A DNA stretch of 64,000 nucleotides from Coptis chinensis. Its lineage: Eukaryota > Streptophyta > Magnoliopsida > Ranunculales > Ranunculaceae. Shown one piece after another: positions 11,992-22,579 of this stretch. The DNA is taken from assembly GCA_015680905.1 (NCBI GenBank), contig CM027381.1, positions 88,003,501 to 88,067,500 on the forward strand, read 5' to 3'. Position numbers and translations under genes: made by a program. Within the stretch, counting starts at the first letter, position 1; each line of letters starts with the position of its first letter. The notes below the pieces were generated by a model. The model did not search any database. It was not told the DNA's origin and was given only the letters and a program-made list of their open reading frames with translations.

Positions 11992-13829
11992 ATGGACCCT
12001 CTTTCAGCATTAAGAGATTTCACAATAAAGGGTGAATTAGACAAAATTGTCAAAGTTAACGACGAGTTTCGATTTGCCAATGATTACATCTTCCCATGTT
12101 CAGCTGAAACAGCTTATAGATCAAAACAAGGTAATTTATATACCCTCGAAACATTAGTTTATTACGTAAAGAACCACAGTGTGAAACACACTGAGTATTT
12201 ACAGAATGCTAGATTACAAAAATTACCAGCTGTTACTTTACCTGATAGAAAACCATTGTTGGAGTATTTACAAGGGAAGGTTTTAAGTAATGATGCTATT
12301 GAATTTGTTGTTCCTCAAAACCCCAACCCGGTTGTCGAGGAGTACATGCCTCATAATCCTGACGGTGGGGATGGTGGAAAGGAGGAAGAGAAACTTGAGG
12401 TTAGTGAGAGTGTCGCTGATTATGTTTTAAAGATTAAGGGAATGGAAAGACCGTTGAGAGATCGAGAGGCGTTGTTAGAATGCAGGGATTGTGATTTTCA
12501 TACTGCACTTACTACACTGACTAAAAAGGAGGAAGAAAGGCAAAGGGTAGAGTCGCAACAAAGGAAAGACGGGTTGGTTGCCAAAAGTAGGTTAATGGGT
12601 TCGGATGGAGATGATTTAGGGTATGATATGGCGCCGAAGCCCAAGATGAATTTGAAAGGTAGTAAGATTGGTGAAGGGATACCGATTATTTTAGTGCCTA
12701 GTGCTTTTCAGACTTTGATTACTATTTATAATGTTAAGGAGTTTTTGGAGGATGGAGTGTTTATTCCGACAGATGTTAAGGTGAAACAGATGAAGGGGGC
12801 TAGGCCGGATTGTATTACTGTGCAGAAGAAAGTTAGTAGAGATCAGGTGGTGACGGCTTATGAGGTTAGGGATAAACCTTCGGCTTTAAAGGCTGAGGAT
12901 TGGGACAGGGTGGTTGCTGTTTTCGTGTTGGGGAAGGAGTGGCAGTTCAAAGATTGGCCTTTTAAAGATCATGTGGAGATCTTCAACAAAAGTAAGTTTT
13001 CCATTAACTATACACAAATTTTGGACATGGATTACACTACAATTATGTAATCTAGTTGTGTTTTGAACTTTTAATTGAGTACACATAATTGTAGATATAT
13101 GTAATTCACATAGTAAGGAAAAGAAAAAGTTACATGTCCATCTTTCACTGCACCATTTGCCAAAGTGGAAAATTAGTGATCCATTTGACGGGTTGTGTAC
13201 TAAGAATTACTATATAAAAGAATGTAAGTTGCTCTAATAAGTAGGAAAAGAATCCAAATTATTTGAGTGTAATCAAGCACTACCTTGAAGTTAGTTGTTT
13301 GCACTTAATCCCAGATAGAAAAAATTGTACGAAGTTCAATAAATAGTTATACAGTGATGCTTATTAGACTCGTTGCAAATTACTCGTCGGACTACAGTTA
13401 AATTTTCAGATAGAACTTGAGAACTGTATTGCTTGGGAAAAAAAAAAAATATTATTTGAGTGAGATTCTCTATTGTATTTTGCAGTTATCGGATTTTTTA
13501 TGCGATTTGAAGATGACAGTGTGGAATCAGCCAAGAATGTGAAACAGTGGAATGTGAAGATCATATCGGTGAGAATAAGCCTTTCTTAAGTTATTTATTT
13601 ATTTTCGACTAATGGTTATTAATCAAATAGGAATATGTCAGTGCACTTTGCGTTCTCCTCTCTTTCCTGTCATTTACAGTGGGTTTCAGCATTATTTGTA
13701 CACAGTGTTGTAAGTAACTATTGCTTTAACATGCAGATAAGTAAGAATAAGAGACACCAGGACAGAGCTGCTGCATTGGAAGTATGGGATAGACTGGAGG
13801 AGTTTGTGCGGTCACGGTCACATACTTAA
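11992..13829 (+). CDS. CDC73: CDC73 / parafibromin homologue, Paf1 complex subunit
   Basis: Nuclear Paf1-complex subunit that travels with RNA polymerase II and supports elongation and H2B/H3 marking; in Arabidopsis (CDC73/PHP) it supports expression of flowering repressors. Exons are 11992-12991, 13486-13568 and 13737-13829, with GT-AG introns in phases 1 and 0, giving 391 residues (Arabidopsis about 415). The N-terminus MDPLSALRDFTIKGELDKIV and the block TAYRSKQGNLYTLE are diagnostic. An acidic, charged linker follows at about residues 120-140. The C-terminal Ras-like domain runs from about residue 225 (IPIILVPSAFQTLITIYN), includes WQFKDWPFKDHVEIF across the first junction, and ends in KNKRHQDRAAALEVWDRLEE. 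The ATG at 11992 is the family start; the frame is open back to 11944 without an ATG. Appears intact and single-copy in the window. Confidence 0.95.
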
Positions 13830-14992
13830 ATGCTGCAGATTTTGAGGAGTTGTAATGTTTGTTGTTCATGATCAGGTTAACTTATTTTGATGCTTTGAAT
13901 CTGTAACGACATCTGGTAGATCAGCTTTTCGATCTTCAGTACTTTTACCGTCACATTTTGTAACTTCTTACTTTTGAGAACATTAAGAATCATCTGTATA
14001 CCCATGTCAATAGATTGTTTTTAGCAATCACTTTTATATTTCTAGCTGCTATCAGTTGGGAATGTTTTGATTTTTAAGTGAGTTGCAAAGTACATACGTC
14101 ATCAGTAAAGATATTTACTTGTTGAACCGAACAAATCACTCTGTTATTTAGGAATTGAACAGAAGAGAAAAATGAGGAGGGTGTGTGTGTGTGTGTGTTG
14201 GGGGGCGGGGCAGGGCTCGTGCTTCCCTAAGCTGTAAGGACTCGCACTTTATTATCTCTTGCTCATAGATGGTATTCCTTTACTCTGATATTTGTGACTC
14301 AACTTTTCTTATAGAATAATATGGACGCCTTTGTGGAACTCCTGTTGGACCTTGCTGACTTGGTTTCTTGTGTTACCTTTCCATTTTAGATGTACACTTA
14401 TTTCGTGTGGTATGTGTCAAAAAAACTATCATACACTACTGCCTTCTGTCCTCTATTGGGGTTAAATCTCCCGCTACTTTTTTTTTTTTTTTTTTTTCCC
14501 GAAATATGATTGATGCCTTGATGGTTCAGAAGAACAAAAACGTGTTTTTTGCTGTGTAAATTGATTATGGATTATTGATATTACTTGATTGCCTGTACTG
14601 AAACGTTTTCGTTCCATAGGATTATCGCCAGCAGTCCAAGTGATATTCCATAGCGGTATATATCTCATCCTTGATATTAAAATGGTGATTCTTTTGTAAT
14701 TTTATCCACAGCTACAAGCAACTGCCTCTTTAACTGTCTTCTAAAGTATTATGCTGATCTTAACTAAGCCTACAAATACCACTGTCTGGTTTAAGCGTTT
14801 CTGAAACGAAGAGAATTAGAACTCAAGAGTCTTTATTTATTTCTATAAAACAAACCATCATACCCCACGTGGCCACACGAGGTCTCCAATGAATAAATAG
14901 CTAGAATACATCGACATTCAAGGAATATAATAGAAAATGAATAAGCAAAATACAACAATATTATTACTGCAGGTATTTAGGAAGGAAAGATA
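13830..14992. other. CDC73 3' UTR and intergenic spacer
   Basis: Contains the CDC73 3' UTR and a GT microsatellite followed by a G-rich tract at about 14178-14216. Homopolymer T occurs near 14479-14498. No gene found. The spacer ends at the 3' end of the minus-strand LTPG gene. Confidence 0.5.
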
Positions 14993-15777
14993 TCAGGCTG
15001 AAGCGTATGATGCAATGAAGAGACAGAAGAAGAGTATAATAGAGGGCAATGTGGCAGAACTTGCGTTTGGTGAATCCACATTTGTTGTTGGGACAGTCTT
15101 CGATCCATTTCCTGCACACAAGATTATAAACACGAACTTTAGTTTATGAACATATATTTGATCCATGAAGGAAATGGTTTGAACTTTGCAGGGACAAGTG
15201 TAGTATCCTTTGTAAATTATAGAAATTCAGAGTAATTCTTCAACACATCGTACCTGGCACTGAGTCGGATGGAGTATCTGATGCACCTGCTGGAGCGTCT
15301 GCTGGAGAAGCAGCTGCTTACCAAGTGAACCATACAAAATGTTTATAACATAATATGTTTCATACTACTAATATTGCCAGATTGTATTTCAGAATGAGAA
15401 GGCAAACTGGATCTTATTAATTTCAAACCTCGGAAATAGATCTTACCATTATTGCACTGGCTAATAGGTGGAGTTTGGACTTTGCAAGCACTAGGGAGTT
15501 GCAGAGCCAGAGTCTGATTTATGTTAAGTCCTCCTAGTGATGACCCTCCGTTGTTGAGGACTTGGCAGAGACACTGTGGCTGTGATCTAACTACACTCGA
15601 AAGCTGCGAGCAACAAGAAGAAGATGGTGTGGATGAGTTTCCTGTAATATAGTTGAGGCACGGCGACATGCTAATAATTGTAGTTGTACAACTCGATGAT
15701 TGAGCTACGGCTCCTGTGTAAATAAGCATAGTCACGAGCATTGCTGTCAGAGTCATTTCAATCATTTTAAGTGCCAT
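14993..15777 (-). CDS. GPI-anchored non-specific lipid transfer protein (LTPG-like), intact
   Basis: Predicted cell-surface lipid-binding protein with an eight-cysteine fold. Minus-strand exons are 15777-15447, 15313-15254 and 15111-14993, all GT-AG with phase-1 introns; total 169 residues. Exon 2 could start three bases earlier, at 15316. Residues 1-25 form a signal peptide (MALKMIEMTLTAMLVTMLIY then TGAVAQ). The cysteine pattern C..C..CC..CLC..C..C lies in exon 1 (SPCLNYI, SSSCCSQL, QCLCQVL, SACKVQ, SQCNN). Exon 2 is the Ala/Pro/Ser linker ASPADAPAGASDTPSDSVP. Exon 3 ends in a GPI signal, NASSATLPS then IILFFCLFIASYASA, followed by TGA. Exon layout parallels the plus-strand LTPG at 17046. 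Expected at the plasma membrane/cell wall; exact ligand unknown. Confidence 0.9.
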
Positions 15778-15898
15778 TTGATTTTGGATAGTGTAAAGTG
15801 TTGTGGAAAGAAGTAATGGGTTTTAATGTTAATGAGATTGAGAATGTATCTAAGGCTTTGACTGATTTAGGATGGGAAGGGAGGAGAAGAGGTTTAGC

Positions 15899-15906
15899 TT
15901 ATAAAG
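15899..15906 (-). promoter_or_regulatory. Possible TATA box of the minus-strand LTPG
   Basis: The minus strand reads CTTTATAAG about 120 bp before the ATG at 15777. Position and sequence fit a TATA element; no other support. Confidence 0.35.
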
Positions 15907-16938
15907 GAAGAATAGTGAACAAGAGCCAAATGAAATTGCTTTTATGTGGGTGGCCAACTTCTCCTACTCTTTTAACGGTTTTTAGTTAAACAACTAAATG
16001 TATAGGAAAGTAAATAAGAACTTAGATGTTCAAACACGACATAGAAATTAATCCAAGTTAGCATAACGTGCCACTTAAGAAATAAACCTCTTGTTGTAGA
16101 AATTTCGTACTTTTTAACTTTATATCAGGAAAAAAAATTAATATCTGCGCTTTATTTATCAGATTCTGAAAGTCTGAAACCCCCTCTTGCTTTGTTTTTA
16201 TTCTTTTTTTCTTGGGGAGGAGGAGGTGGAAGTCATGCCCCCTATACGTGTTTTGTTCACTTGCCCATTTTGATTTTCTGGTCCTTGTTTTGTGATGATC
16301 ATATACTATTAACTTGCCCATTAGCCCAAATCACGCTTTGTTTTTAAAAGCATGTATTAAGAGGAGGAGTTCGTCAGAGCTTTGTTTTTACTTTCCATTA
16401 TCAGTACTAGAAGATAGGTTGGCTTTAATTACTTACCCAAAAAATAAGGAATGTACGGTTCATCATATCATTGGGTATGCCTCCTCAATGGCTCAATCCT
16501 CTTTGCTTACAGAAATAAACTAAAAAACACTGTTTATCATATTATTATCAAGCCATATATTGACCACAGCTAGCTGTGGCACCTTAACATATATGATTGG
16601 TGGTAGCTTCCAAGCCTAGAGGAAGGAAAAGAACATATATTTGGAATATCCAATGGCTATCTATAAACCTTGTATATTTTTATTAGTGCTGAAGTGTTAT
16701 GAAATACCAAGAGAATCATTGTTGGTCAATGAAACAGAAGAATATATGCAACCTGGCACTAATAACAGATAGGAGTTGGTTTGCAAAACCTAATACATGT
16801 CCCACTATACATTGAAATTAAGTACTGCTTTCTACCATAAGTTTGTTAAAGTTGGTGAACTTCAAAATCTACCAGATTTTTTTTTCTCCCTCCAGAGCAG
16901 TAGCTACTCATGCTCAATTTGTAGTCATCTAGTTTAGC
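15907..16938. other. Divergent intergenic region between two LTPG genes
   Basis: About 1.0 kb separating two head-to-head LTPG genes. It should contain both promoters. No ORF with support and no transposon ends were recognised. Confidence 0.5.
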
Positions 16939-16946
16939 TATAAAAG
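16939..16946 (+). promoter_or_regulatory. Probable TATA box of the plus-strand LTPG
   Basis: TATAAAAG 107 bp before the ATG at 17046, an ordinary plant core-promoter distance. Confidence 0.5.
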
Positions 16947-17045
16947 CTCCTCTTGACTACTTATTTCAATACTACAACAAACACATTTCAATCGATTTTC
17001 GCTTCAAGCTTACCATCTCTCCTTATACTATTCTCAACATTCTCA

Positions 17046-18162
17046 ATGGAGGGATTTAGCTTCAAGTTTGTTGCGCACATAATGATACTAACACTCTGGG
17101 TTCTGGAAGTTCTGTTTGTGCCGGCTTATGGGCAGGGCAGCACGTCTTGCACAGCATCTATGGTCAATAGTTTCGCTCCATGCATGAATTTCATTACTAA
17201 TGGCACCACAACTTCGCCTACTCCCGCTTGTTGCAACTCTCTACAGTCGCTTACGAGTGCTAGCACTGATTGTGCATGTCTCATACTCACTGGAAATGTT
17301 CCATTCCAGTTACCAATCAATCGAACACTAGCAGTGTCACTTCCTCGTGCTTGTAATGGTAGTAGCGTGCCTCTCCAATGCAAAGGTATGATTCTCGTAC
17401 TATTGTTTTTGTCAGACATCTGAAAATTGACATCTTTCTGAATTACTGATGAACTTGGATGTTCCCTTTTTATGCAGCCTTGGGTGCTCCAGTTGCAGCT
17501 CCAGGTAATATAAACTATGCTGATCAAATTTCTATTTCGAAATTATGAGTCATTATAACTAATTGACAATTTCAAAAGACAACAACAACGGCATGGGATT
17601 GCTTTCTTGTTAACGACAATTTATAACTAATGAAATATATAGTGCACTGTTGTCTAATTTTCCTGACTACTTCAATTGATCTCTGGCAGCTCCTGTCTCA
17701 TTTGGAACACTACCACCTCTCCCTAGTGCAGCTTCTCCTAGTGATGGCCCAGGAGGTAATTTGTCAATTATTGTTTGGTTCACTTGAATTATAAGCTAAT
17801 TAACAGTAAAACATAAGTATCTATCTGACTATCTTGCTGATGAGATATGTTTTTTGACAAATATAAAAAAAAATTATAGTTACCTAAGTCTACCTACCTT
17901 ATAGTAGTAGATGTTATTATTAGTCAGATACTTGATACTAATAATTTCGTTAACATATTTGGTTTAATCAGCCTCTGATCCAGTATCACCAACATCAGAA
18001 CCACAAACACCTTCAGTGCGATCTCCATCATTATTACCACCAGGGACAACATCCCCAGGTGTTCGGCCTGTTGTACCAAATTCAGCTGCAATCGTTTCAA
18101 CAGCTTCTTTACCATCAGTCCTACTACTTGTATTGGGCGCTACGTTTCTAAACTACAACTAA
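17046..18162 (+). CDS. GPI-anchored non-specific lipid transfer protein (LTPG-like), intact, four exons
   Basis: Exons 17046-17385, 17478-17504, 17690-17755 and 17972-18162 join in phase 1 throughout to 207 residues. The signal peptide is MEGFSFKFVAHIMILTLWVL plus EVLFVPAYG. The eight-cysteine lipid-transfer domain follows: TSCTAS, APCMNF, PACCNSL, DCACLI, RACNG, LQCK. Exons 2 and 3 are a 27-bp and a 66-bp Pro/Ala/Ser linker. Exon 4 extends the linker and ends in a GPI-anchor signal, NSAAIVSTASLPS followed by VLLLVLGATFLNYN and TAA. An upstream in-frame extension to 16953 exists but contains the TATA-to-leader region, so the ATG at 17046 is preferred. The shared phase-1 architecture with the neighbour on the minus strand points to an old duplication. 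Predicted outer plasma-membrane/cell-wall protein in cuticle or wall lipid transport; substrate not inferable. Confidence 0.9.
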
Positions 18163-18335
18163 GCAGTGTCTTCTCTCTATGTACTAATACTTCATTTATT
18201 TGTAGTAGTGCCATTTATATGCAATCTTTCATTTGTTTGAAATGTATGTGAGTTTCATCGTTTGTTTGGCAGTGTTGAATGAGATAATGTTTTGGAATAG
18301 TATTATATCATTTATTTTATACACGATAACCGAAA

Positions 18336-18417
18336 GTCGCTTTGGCCGAGTGGTTAAGGCGTGTGCCTGCTAAGTACATGGGGTTTCCCCGCGAGAGTTC
18401 GAATCTCTCAGGCGACG
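18336..18417 (+). tRNA. tRNA-Ser(GCT)
   Basis: 82-nt cloverleaf without intron. Acceptor stem is GTCGCTT (18336-18342) with AGGCGAC (18410-18416) and one G-T pair; the discriminator is G18417. The D-loop region is TGGCCGAGTGGTTAAGGC. Anticodon loop is CTGCTAA with GCT at 18369-18371. It has a long variable arm GGGGTTTCCCC typical of serine tRNA. The T arm is AGAGTTCGAATCTCT. A T run follows at 18418 as pol III terminator. Confidence 0.95.
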
Positions 18418-18674
18418 TTTTATTTATTTTTTTTCTTTTCGTCATTTATTTTTCTTCACCTGGGATGAGATTGCTCACGCTTCACGTATTTAAGTTTGTT
18501 AAGATGCAATTTAAGTGTTAACAACTTTCATATTGCCAATTTACCAAAACGTCCATCTGTGTAACTTTAAGACGATCAATCCTCTGCTTCTTTTTTATTT
18601 TCGTTAATCCAATCAATCCTCTGCTATTCTGCTAATGTTTCATTCGGAATTTAAAGAAAATAATAAAATGTTTT

Positions 18675-19232
18675 TGTAAAGGAGCGTTTTGGTCCTCCTT
18701 TACATACAAGATTAAGAGGAGAAGGAGATTGGATATTGATAAGACCGAGTTAATTGATGAGCGAACTGCTTACGTATTTTCTCTCGATTTTGGGGAGAGA
18801 GAAGAATCAGGTCTGACGTAGTTCATGTAGGTGGTATTTGTAGTCGTTGAGTATGAAGATCTGTGAGACACGTGTGCTGACATGTACAGATGTATGGTTG
18901 AGATCAAGGATGAGTGTTAGGTTGGCTTTGGTAGAAATTCTGTAATGATGGGGATAAGTAGCTGTGGTTAGTAGCTTGCGGCAGTGGTTTGTGAAAGTAC
19001 ACCTTTGGTAATAATTGCATATGGATAAGAGATGATGTCATAAGTCAAGGCGTTATGCGTGAGATCGTCTGTTTAACCTGCGTTATCTTGGAGCGAGCTG
19101 AAGTAGACCACCTACATGAGGCGAGCTGCTTATGAAGCGAGCTTTGAGGACGTTGACATGAGGTCGGTGCGGTATTTCTATTTATGCTGGACACGTGTCT
19201 AATATTCATTAGATGTGAATATTACTCCCTCA
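18675..19232 (-). repeat. 3' LTR of the non-coding element
   Basis: 558-bp LTR, 3' with respect to the minus-strand element. The outer end carries an inverted repeat TGTAAAGGA..TCCTTTACA that could form a hairpin in the transcript. Confidence 0.85.
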
Positions 19233-19589
19233 ATACGACCCTTCTCGATGGGTAAACTTTATACGGAGAAGTGATATCTTTGAAAAGAATGGTGCCACGT
19301 GTTTAGCATATGTGAGGAGGTGAACGAATGTGAACAGAAATATTCACCGTGCTGGAGAGATCGTTCCGTATTATATAGCAAACTGGTGGTGGATTGAAGC
19401 AGACACATGATTGGCACGTGTTTAGCATAACTTTTGAGAGTGTGCGCGAGAGTTAAGTAGCCTTGGAGCTACAGAAAGCGTATGGTGCTGGAGAACGATG
19501 GAACTCCTGAGAGTTTTTTAGTTCGAATAAACGGTTGGCTCGTAGAGAGCGTTTTGCACTGAGTTGAGCGTAGGTCGAGGGACCCTTAG

Positions 19590-21060
19590 AGAGCTCGAGT
19601 GTTCGTTCTAGCGTATGTAAGTGTGTTGCTCCAGTAGGTCAAGGGACCTTGTAGCGCTTATGGAAGCATTCTTCTCGCGGAGAGCGTAGGTCAAGGGACC
19701 TTGTAGCGCTTGTGGAAGCGTTCTGTTCGGAGAGCGTTCTCACTGAGTTGATCCTAGAGATGTAGGTCCTCAACTAGCGAGAATTGGAGAGGCTATGGAG
19801 CCTGTGAACTCAAGAGAGCGTGTTGGTCACAGAAAGCGTGTTAGCTTATGAAAGCGTATTGCTCACGGAGAGCATTCTCATTGAGTTGATCCTAGAAGTA
19901 TAGGTCCTTAACTTAGCGACATTTGGAGAGGCTATGAGCCTGTAAGCTCCTCAGAACGTTTTGCTCGCGGAGAGCGTGTTTTAGCCTCGGGCGCATCGCT
20001 TCATCGAGGCGTTCTCCGCGAGTTGATCCTAGAAGTATAGGTCCTCAACTTAGCGAGATTTGGAGAGGCTATGAGCCTATAAGCTCCGGAGCGTTACGCT
20101 TCGAGAAGCGTAGTTAGCCTCCTCGGCGTCTTTGCTCACTAAGAGCGTATATAGCCTCTGAGGGCGTACTGCTCACTAAGAGCGTATTAGCTTAAGAAAG
20201 TGTATGGCTCACGGAGAGCGTTTTATGCTTGAGCACGTTTGAACTCCTGAGAGTGTTTTGTTCTGTAGAGAACAAGCTGTGAGTGGTTTCCTCATGCTAA
20301 ACTGCTGTAGAAGATGAAGCGACCTCAGCGGAGCTGGTCTCGGGTGATTGTTTCTCGACCGGAGGAATGGAGATCTTGGCAACAGGAGTTGGTGTGACCT
20401 CTGGGGTCTTGACAACAAGAGCGGAAGCGACCTCTGGGGTCTTGCCAACATGAGCTGGGGCGACCTCTGGGGTCTTGATAACAGGAGCGGAGGCGACCTC
20501 TAGGGTCTTGACAATAGGAGCGGAGACGACCTCTGGGGTATTGTCAACAGGAGAGAAGTGGTGACGCTATGTAGCGTTTGAGCTCGAGTGAGCGTTATAT
20601 TCAGCTGGGTGTTGTGACCCGAGTGAGTCCGTGGGCATCCTGCTTTGGAGATCATCGTCAATAGCTAGCCTTGAATTGGCGTGACTATAGTTAGCCCCAG
20701 TTTTGGAGCTTCATTGACCTGTAAAAATGCGAGCTAGCACCAAAGAGTTAGTACGAACTAACAGTAGTAATTTTGGAGATGCATGGATCATAATAACTGA
20801 ATTGAGCCTATAGAGATGACAATGACTAGCCCCAGTTCGGAGATGGCTGTGGCTAGCCCCTAGTTTGGAGCTTGAAGAACCTGTACAAAATGTGAGCTAT
20901 ACAAAATACGAGCTAACACCAAAGAGTTAGTATGAACTAACAGTAGTAATTCTGGAGATGTATAGAGCATAATAACTGATTTGAGCCTATTGAGATGGCA
21001 ACAATAAGCCCCAGTCCGGAGATGGTTGTGGCTAGCCCCCAGTGTGCATTGGAGCTTGAT
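19590..21060. repeat. Internal tandem repeats of the LTR element
   Basis: Three sets. (1) Units containing GTTGATCCTAGA..TAGGTCC and GGAGAGGCTATG..GCCT recur three times. (2) GCGACCTCTGGGGTCTTG followed by ACAACAGGAGCGG recurs about six times near 20310-20550. (3) TAGCCCCAGT..GGAGCTTGA..GAGCTA..AAAGAGTTAGTA recurs twice. No conserved reading frame runs through the units. Confidence 0.8.
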
Positions 21061-21295
21061 TGACCTGCACTAGATCGAACTAATATCCAAAAGAAATTAG
21101 AACAAAAAACTGTTAATTTGGAGACTTTTCCCGCTGGAGCAGGGTAATGTGCCCGTTCATTGTGCCTAGGTGACCGACTAAACTCTGGACTTGAGCTTCG
21201 AGGCTTTCCATGCTTCGTGGGCTTGATAATTTTTCTTTTTGGTGGTAGGATTTATGAAGTGGTTCTCAAGGAATCGAGACCACAGACGGCGCCAA

Positions 21296-21873
21296 TGTAA
21301 AGGAGCGTTTTGGTCCTCCTTTACATACAAGATTAAGAGGAGAAGGAGATTGGATATTGATAAGACCGAGTTCATTGATGAGCGAACTGCCTACGTATCT
21401 TCTCTCGATCTTGGGGGGAGAGAAGAATAAGGTCTGACGTAGTTCATGTAGGTGGTATTTGTAGTCGTTAAGTATGAAGATCTGTGAGACACGTGTGCTG
21501 ACATGTACAGATGTATGGTTGAGATCAAGGATGAGTGTTAGGTTGGCTTTGGTAGGAATTCTGTAATGATGGGGATAAGTAGATGTGGTTAGTAGCTTGC
21601 GGCAGTGGTTAGTAGCTTGTGGCAGTGGTTTGTGAAAGTACACCTTTGGTAATAATTGCATATGGATAAAAGATGATGTCATAAGTCGAGGCGTTCTGTG
21701 TGAGATCCTCTGTTTGACCTGTGTTATCCTGGAGCGAGCTGAAGTAGACCACCTACATGAGGCGAGCTGCTTATGAAGCGAGCTTTGAGGACGTTGACAT
21801 GATGTCGGTGTGATATTTCTGTTTATGCTGGACACGTGTCTAATATTCATTAGATGTGAATATTACTCCCTCA
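21296..21873 (-). repeat. 5' LTR of the non-coding element
   Basis: 578 bp, almost identical to the left LTR. It is about 20 bp longer through a local duplication of GGTTAGTAGCTTGYGGCAGT near 21588-21630. The few other differences are scattered substitutions, so the insertion is fairly young. Confidence 0.85.
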
Positions 21874-22292
21874 CAGTTTTCTTGATACTGATCCATAGTT
21901 TTCTTGTTGTGATCTTCATGAAAGTACAAAGTTAGTGGGTAAGTGATCTTGTGATATTCTGATCCAAGTGTAGCCGATTTTACATATGGTCCTTTTGTAC
22001 ACGACAAGTTTGCGCAATGTCGTTGTTGCTCTATGGATAATCAAAACGTATATGGTCTGAGTAGTGTCTGACAAATTAAATTCCAAAACAAGTGCTTAAC
22101 AAATAATCCAATCCTATCTAATACATTAATAGGCTTCAATATTATCAATTCGTAATAGATAAAATTAGCTACATGGTTTCACAATTTCACACCATAGTCA
22201 TGCTCATACAAGGTTAATTTGGTCAAAAACAAAAAAAATGAAAAGGTTGGCCACATGTATTAACACCAGCACAAGGGCTGCGTGATGATTAG

Positions 22293-22300
22293 TATTTAAA
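22293..22300 (+). promoter_or_regulatory. Possible TATA element of the truncated LTP-like gene
   Basis: TATTTAAA 41 bp before the ATG at 22341. Confidence 0.3.
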
Positions 22301-22340
22301 CATTAATTAGCTAATTAATACCATCTCAAGTAGTTCAACA

Positions 22341-22571
22341 ATGAGTTCAAAGTCCTTTCTTCTCATCCCAATTGTTACTTGGGTTTTCACTTTGTCCTTA
22401 TGCCTTTTAGTTCTACCTACAATAGTTAAAGCCCAAACCTTTGAATGCTCTCTTCTAGGTATAGACCTTAATTCTTGCTTGAATCGGGATAGAAATTCCA
22501 GGCATTCCTGCTACAAAATTTTTAATCAAGTGATTCAAACTGGATATCACTGTTGGCTTTTTCCATTATGA
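22341..22571 (+). pseudogene. LTP-like gene truncated by a copia element
   Basis: Begins with ATG and a signal peptide (MSSKSFLLIPIVTWVFTLSL, then CLLVLPTIVKA). It has the first part of a lipid-transfer cysteine pattern: FECSLLGIDLNSC, then HSC where the family has CC, and GYHC. The frame then runs into minus-strand copia RNase H sequence at about 22555, and the last cysteines and GPI linker are missing. The Cys-Tyr in place of Cys-Cys is unusual and may predate or follow the loss. It lies on the same strand as the LTPG at 17046 and probably belongs to the same local LTP cluster. Confidence 0.65.
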
Positions 22572-22579
22572 GGACTCTT

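Larger units (their letters stand above)
18675..21873 (-). mobile_element. Non-coding LTR retrotransposon (TRIM/LARD-like), complete
   Basis: Two near-identical LTRs (18675-19232 and 21296-21873) flank 2063 bp. LTR ends are TG..CA. Orientation is minus: next to the right LTR the minus strand reads TTGGCGCCGTCTGTGG, a primer-binding site starting TGGCGCC, as in many plant gypsy elements primed by tRNA-Asp; a purine-rich tract borders the left LTR. GTTTT at 18670-18674 recurs at 21876-21880, two bases beyond the right LTR, so the target duplication is likely GTTTT with end variation. No gag or pol is present. The interior is built of imperfect tandem units (about 130 bp around 19590-20110, 33-36 bp around 20310-20550, about 180 bp around 20690-21060). 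It must depend on another element's proteins. Confidence 0.85.

Noticed and set aside
14937-15149. 70-codon plus-strand frame
   Set aside because: It is the antisense of exon 3 of the minus-strand LTPG gene, whose GPI signal reads correctly in the other strand.
17126-17527. 133-codon minus-strand frame
   Set aside because: Antisense of the eight-cysteine exon of the plus-strand LTPG; no family resemblance.
21266-21850. 194-codon minus-strand frame spanning most of an LTR
   Set aside because: Not kept open in the other LTR, and composition looks like chance read-through of LTR sequence.
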